A program made the position numbers and the translations under genes. A stretch of DNA of 64,000 bases, taken from assembly GCA_963973795.1 (NCBI GenBank), contig CAXBAF010000004.1:62001-126000 (forward strand), written 5' to 3'. The number at the start of each line of letters is the position of its first letter. Position 1 is the stretch's first letter. The notes under the pieces are model-generated. The model was given only the letters and a program-made list of their open reading frames with translations. It searched no databases and was not told the DNA's origin. Of this stretch, positions 1 through 7,779 are shown piece after piece. Origin of the DNA: UBA1926 sp002337215 (GTDB lineage Bacteria > Planctomycetota > Phycisphaerae > Phycisphaerales > UBA1924).

Positions 1-581
1 GCGGGCGCCCGCCAGCACAGAACCAGCAGCATCCCGATCCCGATGATGAGCCAGAGGTCCGCGATGTTGGACACGTACGGCCAGAGTTCACCGGAGCCGT
101 TCGGCCACGTGATCCCGAACGGCATCTTCACGCCCGGGAGCGGGTGCAGAAAATCACGAACGCATGCGAAGCGGAGACGGTCGTAGAGGTTCCCGACCCC
201 CCCGGCGAGCAGCAGGCCGATCGCAAAGTGGGCGAGTCGATCCCGGGGCCGGGTCCAGGCCGCGAAGACGTACATCGCGAAGATCACCGCGAACGCTGTG
301 AAGGTCACGAACAGCCAGCGTTGGCCGGCTCCAATACCGAAAACAGCGCCCGGGTTGAGCACGAGGGTGAGGTCGAGCACGCTCGGTACGACCGTGAGCG
401 GTTGATGATCGGGAAGCAGCGATGAGAGCCGATCGGCCTCGAGAACCTGCTGGCGGGTAAACCGTGCGGGTGTCCCGCCGATCCGCTCGAACGCGACCGA
501 CTTGCTGATCAGATCGCTCGCGAGCCCGAGTACGAGCGTCACGAGCAGCACGGCCCAAGCGCTCGGCGAGCGGAGTGTCAT
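1..581 (-). CDS. lspA: Lipoprotein signal peptidase (signal peptidase II), 3' end beyond window
   Basis: Inner-membrane aspartyl protease that removes the signal peptide from diacylglyceryl-prolipoproteins. The frame read from the ATG at 581 has a first hydrophobic segment at residues 8-22, then NPGAVFGIG (about 76-84), GNLYDRL (130-136), VRDFL (141-145) and SNIADLW (171-177). These are the family boxes that carry the catalytic aspartates. About 193 residues are present and the protein is cut by the left edge only after the last catalytic box, in the last membrane segment. A longer than usual loop (about residues 35-65) separates the first segment from the NPGA box. It lies 67 bases downstream of the DksA-like gene on the same strand, so the two may be co-transcribed. 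An alternative-frame ORF over the same bases (154-558) is a shadow. Confidence 0.93.
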   Translation of the reverse strand, partial: MTLRSPSAWAVLLVTLVLGLASDLISKSVAFERIGGTPARFTRQQVLEADRLSSLLPDHQPLTVVPSVLDLTLVLNPGAVFGIGAGQRWLFVTFTAFAVIFAMYVFAAWTRPRDRLAHFAIGLLLAGGVGNLYDRLRFACVRDFLHPLPGVKMPFGITWPNGSGELWPYVSNIADLWLIIGIGMLLVLCWRAP

Positions 582-648
582 TTGTCGCTGAGGGTCGCGA
601 TCGGTCGTTGCCGAGGTTTCGGGTTGTTCGTGACCAGCGGCCGGGGTG

Positions 649-1758
649 TCAGAAACCACCGCGCCGTTCCAGTTCGCGTGCGGCCTCGATGGAGTACCGC
701 GCCCACGGGAGTTCCTGCAGCCGGGTCTTGCGGATGGGCTTGCCGGTCCGCTCACAGACGCCGTAGGTCCTGCTATCGACCCTTGCCAGGGCGTCGTCGA
801 TCTCCTTGATCAGCCGGCGGTCCGCCGCGGCAAGGTCCAGCGACAGCGATTGCTCGTAGCTGTCCGACCCTTGATCCGCGAGGTGCTGAGGCAGGTGGCT
901 CAGATCACCCGAACTGGATCGGAGGGCGTCGGCTTCCATCTGTTCGATGTCGCCGAAGACTTCCGCACGCTTGATCAGCAGGAGGTTCTTGAACTTCGTC
1001 AGTTCGCGCTTGTTGAAGGGTGACTTCTTGGGTTTGCTCGGATCCGCGGCCTCGGTCTTCGCCGGCGATTCTGCCTGCGGCCCCGACGGGATCAGAGGTT
1101 TGCGGACGACTCCGGGGCCGAGCAAGCTGCCGCCGGGCGTGATGAACGGCTTCCGGGGCGCTTTCGTGCGTGACCGTTTCTTGCGGTCCGAAACGATCGT
1201 GATGCCCTTGCGGCCCGATTTCTTCGCGTCTTTCGCGGTGGGCTTCGAGGACGAATCGGTGCTTTGAGTTTGCTTCGGAGCGGGCTTCTTCTTCGACGAG
1301 GAGGATGAGGACTTTGTCGTCGTCTTCTTCGCCGATGCCGTCGAACCCGCGGGCTTCTTTGCAGGCGCCTTCTTCGTCACGGCCTTCTTGACGGACTGCT
1401 TCTTCGCAGCAATCTTTTTGGCCGTTCGCTTCTTGGCAGCAGGCTTCTTTTTCACGCCACCGGTTGCCCGGGGTGCCTTCTTCGCGATCGGCTTCTTCGC
1501 GGTAGTCTTCGAAGCCGTCTTCTTGGAAGCCGTCTTCTTGGAAGCGGTCTTTTTCGAAGCGGTCTTCTTCGCTGCAGTCTTCTTCACCGGAGCCTTCTTC
1601 GACGACGCCTTCTTCGCGGGAGTTTTCTTCGCGGCGGTCTTCTTCGTCGGAGACTTCTTGGTTGGTTTCTTCGCGGTCTTCGACCGGGCAGGCGACGACG
1701 CAGATTTCGCCGCAGCCGACTTCTTGGTCGTCTTCTTCTTGCGGCTCGGCTTTGCCAA
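649..1758 (-). CDS. DksA/TraR-family protein with long histone-H1-like Lys/Ala tail and degenerate zinc finger
   Basis: 369 residues. Residues 1 to about 190 are a low-complexity Lys/Ala/Thr/Ser tail with tandem TASKK units, similar in composition to histone H1. Residues about 245-369 are a DksA/TraR module: a coiled-coil-like segment, then YGVCERTGKPI, the family sequence LPWARY and a short final helix. DksA proteins bind RNA polymerase through the secondary channel. The classical C4 zinc finger is not intact: only the first Cys (in VCERT) remains, and the other ligand positions are Thr, Ser and Ala. This resembles zinc-independent DksA paralogues. The start is a TTG at 1758, five bases after a G-run that could act as a ribosome binding site, so the exact start is uncertain. 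It precedes lspA. Function as a transcription modulator is inferred; a nucleoid role for the tail is speculative. Confidence 0.85.
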   Translation of the reverse strand: MAKPSRKKKTTKKSAAAKSASSPARSKTAKKPTKKSPTKKTAAKKTPAKKASSKKAPVKKTAAKKTASKKTASKKTASKKTASKTTAKKPIAKKAPRATGGVKKKPAAKKRTAKKIAAKKQSVKKAVTKKAPAKKPAGSTASAKKTTTKSSSSSSKKKPAPKQTQSTDSSSKPTAKDAKKSGRKGITIVSDRKKRSRTKAPRKPFITPGGSLLGPGVVRKPLIPSGPQAESPAKTEAADPSKPKKSPFNKRELTKFKNLLLIKRAEVFGDIEQMEADALRSSSGDLSHLPQHLADQGSDSYEQSLSLDLAAADRRLIKEIDDALARVDSRTYGVCERTGKPIRKTRLQELPWARYSIEAARELERRGGF

Positions 1759-1925
1759 GAGAACCCCCCAGATGAGGTGTAAAGTGGCCCCGTCGCGTGA
1801 CTTCGGGGGGCGACAAATCTATCCGTGGTTCCACTTGAAGTCAAAGCACAGAGGTACCACAGCCGCTCCGGACGGCGTTTCTGCGCTGCAAATACACCTC
1901 CGCTGCCCTGAAGAGGGCTATCCAA

Positions 1926-2990
1926 TCACGATTGGGGGGGGACGGCGGTGGCCAAGGTCTCCTCGGCATCGTGCGAAACGACCTCTTCAACCTCGCCCAA
2001 CCGACGGAATCGGTCATAGCGAGCCTGGGTCATTTCTTCGATGTCCATCGCTTTGAGCGATGTGAGATGGCGATCGATCCAGGCCGTCATCGTCCTCGCC
2101 GTGGCGGCCGGGTCGCGGTGAGCACCGCCTGTCGCTTCCTCGATGACCTCATCGACGATGCCAAGCCGTAGGTTATCGGATGCTGTGAGTCGGAGGGCGT
2201 TCGCTGCTTCTCTCGTCGTCTCGTCGTTGGCCTGTTTCCACAGAATCGCGGCGCAGCCCTCGGGGCTGATCACCGAGTACCACGCGTAGCGGAGCATGGC
2301 AACCCTGTCGGCGACCGCGATGCCGAGCGCACCGCCGGACCCGCCCTCACCGATGACAATCGAGACAATGGGGACCTTGAGCCGGCTCATTTCGAGGAGA
2401 TTGACCGCGATCGCCTCCGCCTGGCCTCGCTCCTCAGCCCCGAGGCCTGGGTACGCGCCGGGCGTGTCCACGAATGTCACGATCGGGAGACCCATCTTTT
2501 CGGCGAGTTTCATTTTGAGCATCGCCTTGCGATACCCCTCGGGGTGCGCGCAGCCGAAGTGGCACGCGAGTTTCTCTTGCGTGGTCTTGCCCTTCTGATG
2601 CCCGACGATCAGGCACTTGTGCGACCCGATCCGTGCGAGTCCCGTCACGATCGCGGGGTCGTCCCCGAACCGGCGGTCGCCGTGCAGCTCGCAGAAGTCG
2701 CGGGCGAGCAGCCCGAGATAATCGCGGGTCTGCGGCCGGTTTGGGTGCCGAGCGACGCGGACGGTGTCCCAGGCCGAAAGCGAGTCGTAGATCTCTTTCA
2801 GCCGGCTGTCGCGGAAGGCCCGCAGGTCCTCTACGCTCTCCGCGTCGCCGCTGCTGGCGCTCTCGAGCCCACCGAACGCGGGGACACCCGCGTCGCTCCC
2901 CGCGGGGTTCGGCTTGCCCTGCTCGGCGAGGCGGATCCGCTCGTCGAGTTGCGTGATCTCTCGTTCAAAGTCGAGCTGGTAGAAACTCAT
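1926..2990 (-). CDS. accA: Acetyl-CoA carboxylase carboxyltransferase subunit alpha
   Basis: 354 residues. AccA and AccD together form the carboxyltransferase that moves CO2 from biotinyl-BCCP to acetyl-CoA, the first step of fatty acid synthesis. The N-terminus has the family pattern (FEREI..LDERI), then HPNRPQTRDYL, ELHGDRRFGDD, IGHQKG-type sequence (VGHQKGKTT), FVDTPGAYPG, and GEGGSGGALGIAVADRV, ending near the family's usual length. The ATG at 2990 (MSFYQLDFE) was chosen because homology begins there; the open frame continues upstream to 4019 but that part is antisense to proC. It is divergent from proC. Its partner accD is about 9 kb away at 11058, so the two subunits are not in one operon. 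Confidence 0.96.
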   Translation of the reverse strand: MSFYQLDFEREITQLDERIRLAEQGKPNPAGSDAGVPAFGGLESASSGDAESVEDLRAFRDSRLKEIYDSLSAWDTVRVARHPNRPQTRDYLGLLARDFCELHGDRRFGDDPAIVTGLARIGSHKCLIVGHQKGKTTQEKLACHFGCAHPEGYRKAMLKMKLAEKMGLPIVTFVDTPGAYPGLGAEERGQAEAIAVNLLEMSRLKVPIVSIVIGEGGSGGALGIAVADRVAMLRYAWYSVISPEGCAAILWKQANDETTREAANALRLTASDNLRLGIVDEVIEEATGGAHRDPAATARTMTAWIDRHLTSLKAMDIEEMTQARYDRFRRLGEVEEVVSHDAEETLATAVPPQS

Positions 2991-3092
2991 CGGCGTTGGC
3001 TCCGGTCGTGCCCGGTGTCGGTTCCGGGTCGGTGTCAGGCTCGCCCTTCCCGCAGAATCCAGCAGAGCGCTGGAACGACTGGTCGGGAGACA

Positions 3093-3098
3093 TAGGCT
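3093..3098 (+). promoter_or_regulatory. Candidate -10 element (TAGGCT) of proC, leaderless arrangement
   Basis: TAGGCT ends six bases before the proC ATG. A weak -35-like TGGAAC lies 16 bases upstream (3071-3076). This places the predicted transcription start at or next to the start codon. It belongs to the recurrent TANNNT-to-start pattern seen in this window. Confidence 0.45.
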
Positions 3099-3104
3099 CA
3101 GGGT

Positions 3105-4010
3105 ATGACACCGCAGACTTCGACGCGTACGCCCGACCAGACTTCCCCCGAACGGACCGAGCATCCGCCGATCGCCGTGATCGGCGGTGGGAACATGGCC
3201 TCCGCGATTCTCGCGGGTGCTTCGAACGCCGGCGCGATCGATCTGGATCGTGTCGTTGTTGCCGATCCCGACCCCGCGAAGCATGGGGCGTACCCCAACG
3301 GCGTCGCCTCCGCCTCCGAGGCGCTCGCCTGGCTCGGCTCCCACGCCGATGACAAGATGGCGAACGGCGATGATCAAGGCCGGGCCGGCCAGATCGTCTT
3401 CGCGGTCAAGCCCCAGATCTTCCCGCTTGTCGCCGAGGAGGTGGGGGGCGCGTTCGCTGCCGGCCCGAGCCGGGTTGTGCTGTCCGTGCTCGCGGGGACA
3501 ACCAGCGAGACGATCCGCGCGTCGCTCGGCCAGCCTGCTCGGGTGGTCCGCGTGATGCCCAATACACCCGCCCAGGTCGGCCGGGGCGTCAGCGCGATCG
3601 CACTCGGTGCGGGATCCCGGGAGGGAGACGACGCGATCGCCCGTCGGTTGATGTCCGCGGTCGGCGAGGTCGTCGCGATCGATGAAGCGATGATGGACGC
3701 GTTCACCGGCCTCGCGGGGTCGGGCCCGGCGTATGTCTTTTACCTCGCCGAGGCGCTCGCGAAGGCGGGCGAGGCCGTTGGGTTTACGCCTGAACAGGCC
3801 GGGAAAATCGCCGAAGGCGTCGTGACCGGATCCGCTCGGCTGCTTGAAGCCGACGACCGCGACGCGGCCGAACTCCGGAGCGCCGTCACAAGCCCGAACG
3901 GCACCACGCAGGCGGGGACCGAATCGCTCGACGCATCGGGCGTGATGGACGCGGTCGTCAAGGCGGTGACCGCGGCTCGCGACCGGGGTCGGGAGATCGC
4001 TGCGTCGTAA
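3105..4010 (+). CDS. proC: Pyrroline-5-carboxylate reductase
   Basis: 301 residues. It reduces 1-pyrroline-5-carboxylate to proline with NAD(P)H, the last step of proline synthesis, in the cytoplasm. After a 20-residue polar extension the Rossmann motif IAVIGGGNMASAIL appears (about 23-36). It is followed by FAVKPQ, the family VRVMPNTPA signature, GSGPAYVF and, near the C-terminus, TSPNGTTQAGTESL, matching the P5CR dimerisation domain signature. The length is slightly above the usual 270 or so because of the N-terminal extension. It starts six bases after a TAGGCT -10-like element with no clear Shine-Dalgarno sequence. It is divergent from accA and converges with the transporter at 4142. Confidence 0.95.
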   Translation: MTPQTSTRTPDQTSPERTEHPPIAVIGGGNMASAILAGASNAGAIDLDRVVVADPDPAKHGAYPNGVASASEALAWLGSHADDKMANGDDQGRAGQIVFAVKPQIFPLVAEEVGGAFAAGPSRVVLSVLAGTTSETIRASLGQPARVVRVMPNTPAQVGRGVSAIALGAGSREGDDAIARRLMSAVGEVVAIDEAMMDAFTGLAGSGPAYVFYLAEALAKAGEAVGFTPEQAGKIAEGVVTGSARLLEADDRDAAELRSAVTSPNGTTQAGTESLDASGVMDAVVKAVTAARDRGREIAAS

Positions 4011-4141
4011 CACGGGCAATTGGGTCAGGGGCGGCTCACGGCACCAGCCACGAACACAGCGATGTCGGCGAGATCGACGAGACCGGCCAGCCCAGCGTTC
4101 CCCGGACGATCATCCGCCGGAAAGCGGAACAGCGGTGAGTA

Positions 4142-5455
4142 TCACGCGGTCGGCGGGAGCGTCGCGGCTCGCGATGCTCTCCGCGCGGCCTTGTACCCGT
4201 CCATCTCGTTGACGCGAAGCATCAGCACAAACCCTACCGCGAAAAACCCGAGCAGCAACCCGAGCGACGCGGGCATCCCGATCCACGCCTTCACCTGGCT
4301 GAACGACGAAACACCGACCACGGCCGCGAGTTTGTAGACCATGCCCCAGAGGCCGAAGAATTCGCCGGTCTTGTGCTCGGGGGCGAATCGGCCGACGATC
4401 GACCGGCTCGCGGTGCCGATTCCACCGATCCCGAATCCGATGCCGTTGCCGACGACCCAGAACGGCCACTCTGGGCAACCCGGGATAAGACTCATGACCA
4501 ACAGCCCGAGGGCGGCGAGGCTCCAGATACCCAGATAGATCAGCACCGTGGGCTTCGCCCCGATCCTGTCCTGGAACTTTGCCGTGCCGATGGCAGCGAT
4601 GCCGGCGGTCACCGTGAGTTGCAGCACGTAGATCACGAGCTTGGTTTGCGTGAAACCGAAGTCCTTCGCGATGATTGACGCGAAGGCGATGATGACCTGC
4701 ACGCCCATCCCGTAGAGAAAGAACGCCGTGAGAAAACGGACGAGTTGGCGATACTGCTTCGCCGAGACAACGGTCTGCTTGAGGCGCACGAACGCCTCTC
4801 CCGCGAGCGTCGAAGCGCCGTGCGTCTCCTCCGGTTTGGGCTCTCGGAGCATCACTGCCGCGGGGATCATGTTGAGCGCGAACCACACGCCGGCAAAGAC
4901 GAAGAAGGGTCGCCAGTTCTCGGTGGCGCCGAGCCCCAGCAGCGTCATGCCCAGACCCGTGATGACGAGCAGCAGCAGCGCACCGACATAGCCCATCGCC
5001 CACCCGGTCGCGCTGACCCGCCCGATCGTCCGGGGCGTGGAGACGCTCGGCAGGAACGAGGCGAGGAAATTCTCTCCGATCTGGTAGAGAAAGTTCGCGG
5101 GGACATACAGCAGGATCGCCAGCGTCACCGCGTTGGCGGGGATGAGCCCGAACGACATTGTGAGCAGGCAGCAGCCGACCCCGGTCCACACAAGGAAATT
5201 CTTCCGCCAGCCCCGGCAATCCGCGACAGCCCCCAGCAAGGGGCTCGCGATCACGACGAGCAGCATGCTTCCCGCGAACGTCAGGCCCCAGAGCGAATCC
5301 CCCTTCGCGTCGTCCCCGACCACCACTTCCTTGAAGTAGATCGAGAACAACAGCGTGTTGATCAGCAGTGTGAACGACTGGTTCGCGAGGTCGTAGAGAC
5401 CCCACGCGCAAACGGTCTTGGGGTTGTCGAGGCCTTTGAATGGATTCAGTCGCAC
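4142..5455 (-). CDS. MFS transporter, UMF1 (Atg22-like) family
   Basis: 437 residues with about 12 hydrophobic segments. The N-terminus WGLYDLANQSFTLL and the central TIGRVSATGWAMGYVGALLL match the UMF1/Atg22-like branch of the major facilitator superfamily (YD.AN and GR.SA.GWA.GY). In yeast, Atg22 exports amino acids from the vacuole; bacterial substrates are unknown, so none is assigned. The start is the GTG at 5455, six bases after a TACGCT -10-like element. In the same frame, after the stop codon, a 37-codon stretch resembles a dockerin-like tail (see findings). It converges with proC. Confidence 0.88.
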   Translation of the reverse strand: MRLNPFKGLDNPKTVCAWGLYDLANQSFTLLINTLLFSIYFKEVVVGDDAKGDSLWGLTFAGSMLLVVIASPLLGAVADCRGWRKNFLVWTGVGCCLLTMSFGLIPANAVTLAILLYVPANFLYQIGENFLASFLPSVSTPRTIGRVSATGWAMGYVGALLLLVITGLGMTLLGLGATENWRPFFVFAGVWFALNMIPAAVMLREPKPEETHGASTLAGEAFVRLKQTVVSAKQYRQLVRFLTAFFLYGMGVQVIIAFASIIAKDFGFTQTKLVIYVLQLTVTAGIAAIGTAKFQDRIGAKPTVLIYLGIWSLAALGLLVMSLIPGCPEWPFWVVGNGIGFGIGGIGTASRSIVGRFAPEHKTGEFFGLWGMVYKLAAVVGVSSFSQVKAWIGMPASLGLLLGFFAVGFVLMLRVNEMDGYKAARRASRAATLPPTA

Positions 5456-5461
5456 GCGCGG

Positions 5462-5467
5462 AGCGTA
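5462..5467 (-). promoter_or_regulatory. Candidate -10 element (TACGCT) of the UMF1 transporter, leaderless arrangement
   Basis: On the minus strand TACGCT is followed by six bases and then the GTG start. A CTGACA sequence about 19 bases upstream could be a -35 box. The same hexamer and six-base spacing occur before the genes at 18251 (minus) and 23406 (plus). Confidence 0.45.
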
Positions 5468-5528
5468 GCCGCTCGGGTGTTCCCCGTGTCAGCCGACGTG
5501 CTCGTCGGCCTCTTCACGTGTCCGGCTC

Positions 5529-6848
5529 TCAGGCGTCGGGCACCGCGAGGCCGGCCTCGTTGAGCAGGGCGTCGATCTTCCCCGTCTTCTCACCAAATGG
5601 TGACATCGGATGGATCCCGCGGTGCCTGACAACGCCCTCTGCATCAATAATCGCGACATGCGGGATGCCCGAGATCCCGAACTCGGTCCACACCGCCCGC
5701 TCGGTGAAGGCGATCGGCCACGTGATGTCTTTGGCTTCGATGAACCGCTCCATCAACGCGAACTCCTTGTCGCGGTCCGCGCCGGTCACTGTGACCTCTC
5801 CGTCCGCGCCGTGGTGGCGACCCTGGGGAGCGGTCGCGCCGAGCACGACGACGTCGTACCCGTCGTAATGCTCAGCCAGTCTGGCAACCTCGGGGAACGA
5901 CCGGATGCACGGCCCGCACCATGTCGCCCAGAAATCGATCACCACGACCTTGCCCCTCAGGTCAGCGAGACTCGCCGGGTGATCCGAGCCGGAGTGCCAG
6001 AGAAACTCGACGTCGGGTGCCTGGTGATCAATCAGTTCACCCTTCGCGAACGCGCCGTCGATCAGCGCCGCTTGTTCGAGCAGCGTCGAGATGACCTCTC
6101 GTGACTCACCCTCCGTCGAGGCGTTCCGGATCACCCGCGCGCTCGCGGCTCGCACCGAATCGAGCGTCTCGATCGCCTTCGGCGGCGTGATCGCGGTCAC
6201 GACCTGCCAATACCGACCGACCACCGCCGCCTGATCGGCCGCGACCGGCGTCTCGGGAAAATGCTCCGCGAGCGCGATGATCTTCGTCGCCCGGTTCTGC
6301 AACGCCCCAGGCTCGCCCATGCTGATGGTCAGCATCGGCGTCATCAACTGCCCGGATCCGATCGCCTCTGCGAGCCTGGGGTGGTCGAGCACGGTGTCCA
6401 GCGTCTCCGAGTCCGTCCGCTGCTTGGTCAGAATCGCGTTGATAACGACGCGCGTCGTCGTGGCGAGCAGGCCATCGACCGAATCCACTTCTTCAATCTC
6501 CCGGAGCCGGGCGATCGCTTCGTTCGCCTTCTCGGGCACCGACGCGAACAGCATGAGCATCTGCTGGATATCGCGAGCGCCGAGCGTCTGAACATCGACA
6601 TCCGAGAGCATCTCGGCCGCCTTCGCTGGCATGTTCTGCGTCACGACCCGTGGATCGCCCTTGCGCATCCACGCCTCGAACGCCTTGACGCGCTGCCGTG
6701 GTGTCAGCTCTGACTCCGCGCCGGAGTCGACGGCAATTGGCGTGCTCGACTCCGCGGCCGGCTCAGGAGCGGAAGGCTGTCCGAATGTCACGCCGCACAT
6801 CGCGAGGCACATTGCCGGGGTGAAAATTCCGAAGGTCCTGAAATACAT
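5529..6848 (-). CDS. Exported TlpA-family thioredoxin-like protein
   Basis: 439 residues. A signal peptide-like N-terminus (about residues 1-23, ending TFGQ) leads to a roughly 250-residue helical region with no recognised domain. The last 160 residues are a TlpA/ResA-type redoxin fold: VVVIDFWATWCGPCIRSFPE with a WCGPC active site (about residue 312), then a GISGIPHVAIID segment with the conserved cis-proline. Such proteins are usually anchored or exported thiol-disulfide oxidoreductases, acting for example in cytochrome c maturation or envelope redox. The substrate cannot be read from the sequence. The large N-terminal region is typical of planctomycete redoxins. It is followed downstream by the divergent UMF1 gene region and preceded by the hydrolase at 6943. 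Confidence 0.9.
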   Translation of the reverse strand: MYFRTFGIFTPAMCLAMCGVTFGQPSAPEPAAESSTPIAVDSGAESELTPRQRVKAFEAWMRKGDPRVVTQNMPAKAAEMLSDVDVQTLGARDIQQMLMLFASVPEKANEAIARLREIEEVDSVDGLLATTTRVVINAILTKQRTDSETLDTVLDHPRLAEAIGSGQLMTPMLTISMGEPGALQNRATKIIALAEHFPETPVAADQAAVVGRYWQVVTAITPPKAIETLDSVRAASARVIRNASTEGESREVISTLLEQAALIDGAFAKGELIDHQAPDVEFLWHSGSDHPASLADLRGKVVVIDFWATWCGPCIRSFPEVARLAEHYDGYDVVVLGATAPQGRHHGADGEVTVTGADRDKEFALMERFIEAKDITWPIAFTERAVWTEFGISGIPHVAIIDAEGVVRHRGIHPMSPFGEKTGKIDALLNEAGLAVPDA

Positions 6849-6942
6849 GGATGCGTCCGCCTTTCGCGCGTTGTTCTGATGTCAGGCCGCGTGCTCTGCC
6901 GAGACTCGCTCGCTCGATGCGGAACGCGAGGCCGTCACGGCG

Positions 6943-7779
6943 TCATTCCGAATCGCCAAGAAGATGCCGTGCGAAGAACGCGGTCTGCAGGTTCTTCGCC
7001 TCGTTGCTGAACCGGCCGAAGCCCACGTGCTCGGCGGGAGCCCCGGTCTCCGCCCACGTGTGCACCTCCACCGTATCGGGAGATACCCCCCGGGCCGAAA
7101 AATGTTCCCGCACGCGGTCGACGAACCGTTCCTGGACAGTCCAGGGCACCATCTCATCCGCCTCGCTGTGCAGAACGAGCAACGGGATCGGCTCGAACCC
7201 ATCCAGATGCGTGTTGGCATCGACGGGGTCCACGGCTGCCCGTTCATGCCGCACGGGCCACCCCTCGTGATCATCACCCGCCTGCGGGAAGTACAGCCCG
7301 CACAGGTCGCCGGTTGTCCCCTCCACTGAGGCGCACCGGAACTCGTGCGGGTCGCACAGACGCCGCAGCGCGATCATCCCGCCCATCGACATCCCCCCGA
7401 TCGCGGCCCGCTCAAGATCAAACGATCCGGCGAGCCCCGGCCCGCGGAGCGCATCGAGCACCTGGTCGATCTCGGGCAGCACTTCAGCGATCACCTCGAC
7501 GGTCGTCTCGGGGCCGTGCCGGGGCGGGTCCGCGCGCTCCCCGTGCCCCGGAAGATCGATCGCGACGACACCGATCCCGGCCCGCAACCACCGGCTGTAC
7601 CGCCCCGGGTCGAGTTCCTTGTTCACGCTCCGCCCGTGCATCCAGAGGCAGAACGGCGCGGGCGACGACCAGTCCTGAGGATGGGCGAGCAGCGCAGGAA
7701 CACCCGTCGCCCCGAGCACCGTGTGCCGGGCGTGGTCGCGGACGGAACGCGGGAGCTGATCGAACGGCTGTGGGCTCAA
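6943..7779 (-). CDS. Alpha/beta hydrolase (dienelactone-hydrolase-like)
   Basis: 278 residues of alpha/beta-hydrolase fold. The visible triad is a nucleophilic Ser in GMSMGG (about 135), an Asp in HSEADEMVP and a His in PAEHVGFG near the C-terminus. An oxyanion-type WMHGRS segment lies near residue 47. The substrate is unknown; carboxylester hydrolysis is likely from the fold. Its ATG overlaps the stop of the upstream UDP-sugar pyrophosphorylase by four bases (ATGA), so translation is probably coupled to that gene. Confidence 0.87.
   Translation of the reverse strand: MSPQPFDQLPRSVRDHARHTVLGATGVPALLAHPQDWSSPAPFCLWMHGRSVNKELDPGRYSRWLRAGIGVVAIDLPGHGERADPPRHGPETTVEVIAEVLPEIDQVLDALRGPGLAGSFDLERAAIGGMSMGGMIALRRLCDPHEFRCASVEGTTGDLCGLYFPQAGDDHEGWPVRHERAAVDPVDANTHLDGFEPIPLLVLHSEADEMVPWTVQERFVDRVREHFSARGVSPDTVEVHTWAETGAPAEHVGFGRFSNEAKNLQTAFFARHLLGDSE

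Noticed and set aside
1490..1600. Tandem 15-bp repeats in the DksA-like gene as a possible DNA repeat element
   Set aside because: They are in frame and encode the TASKK units of the basic tail, so they are explained as coding repeats.
1926..4019. 697-codon frame as one protein
   Set aside because: Only the part from 2990 downstream is AccA; the first about 340 codons are antisense to proC.
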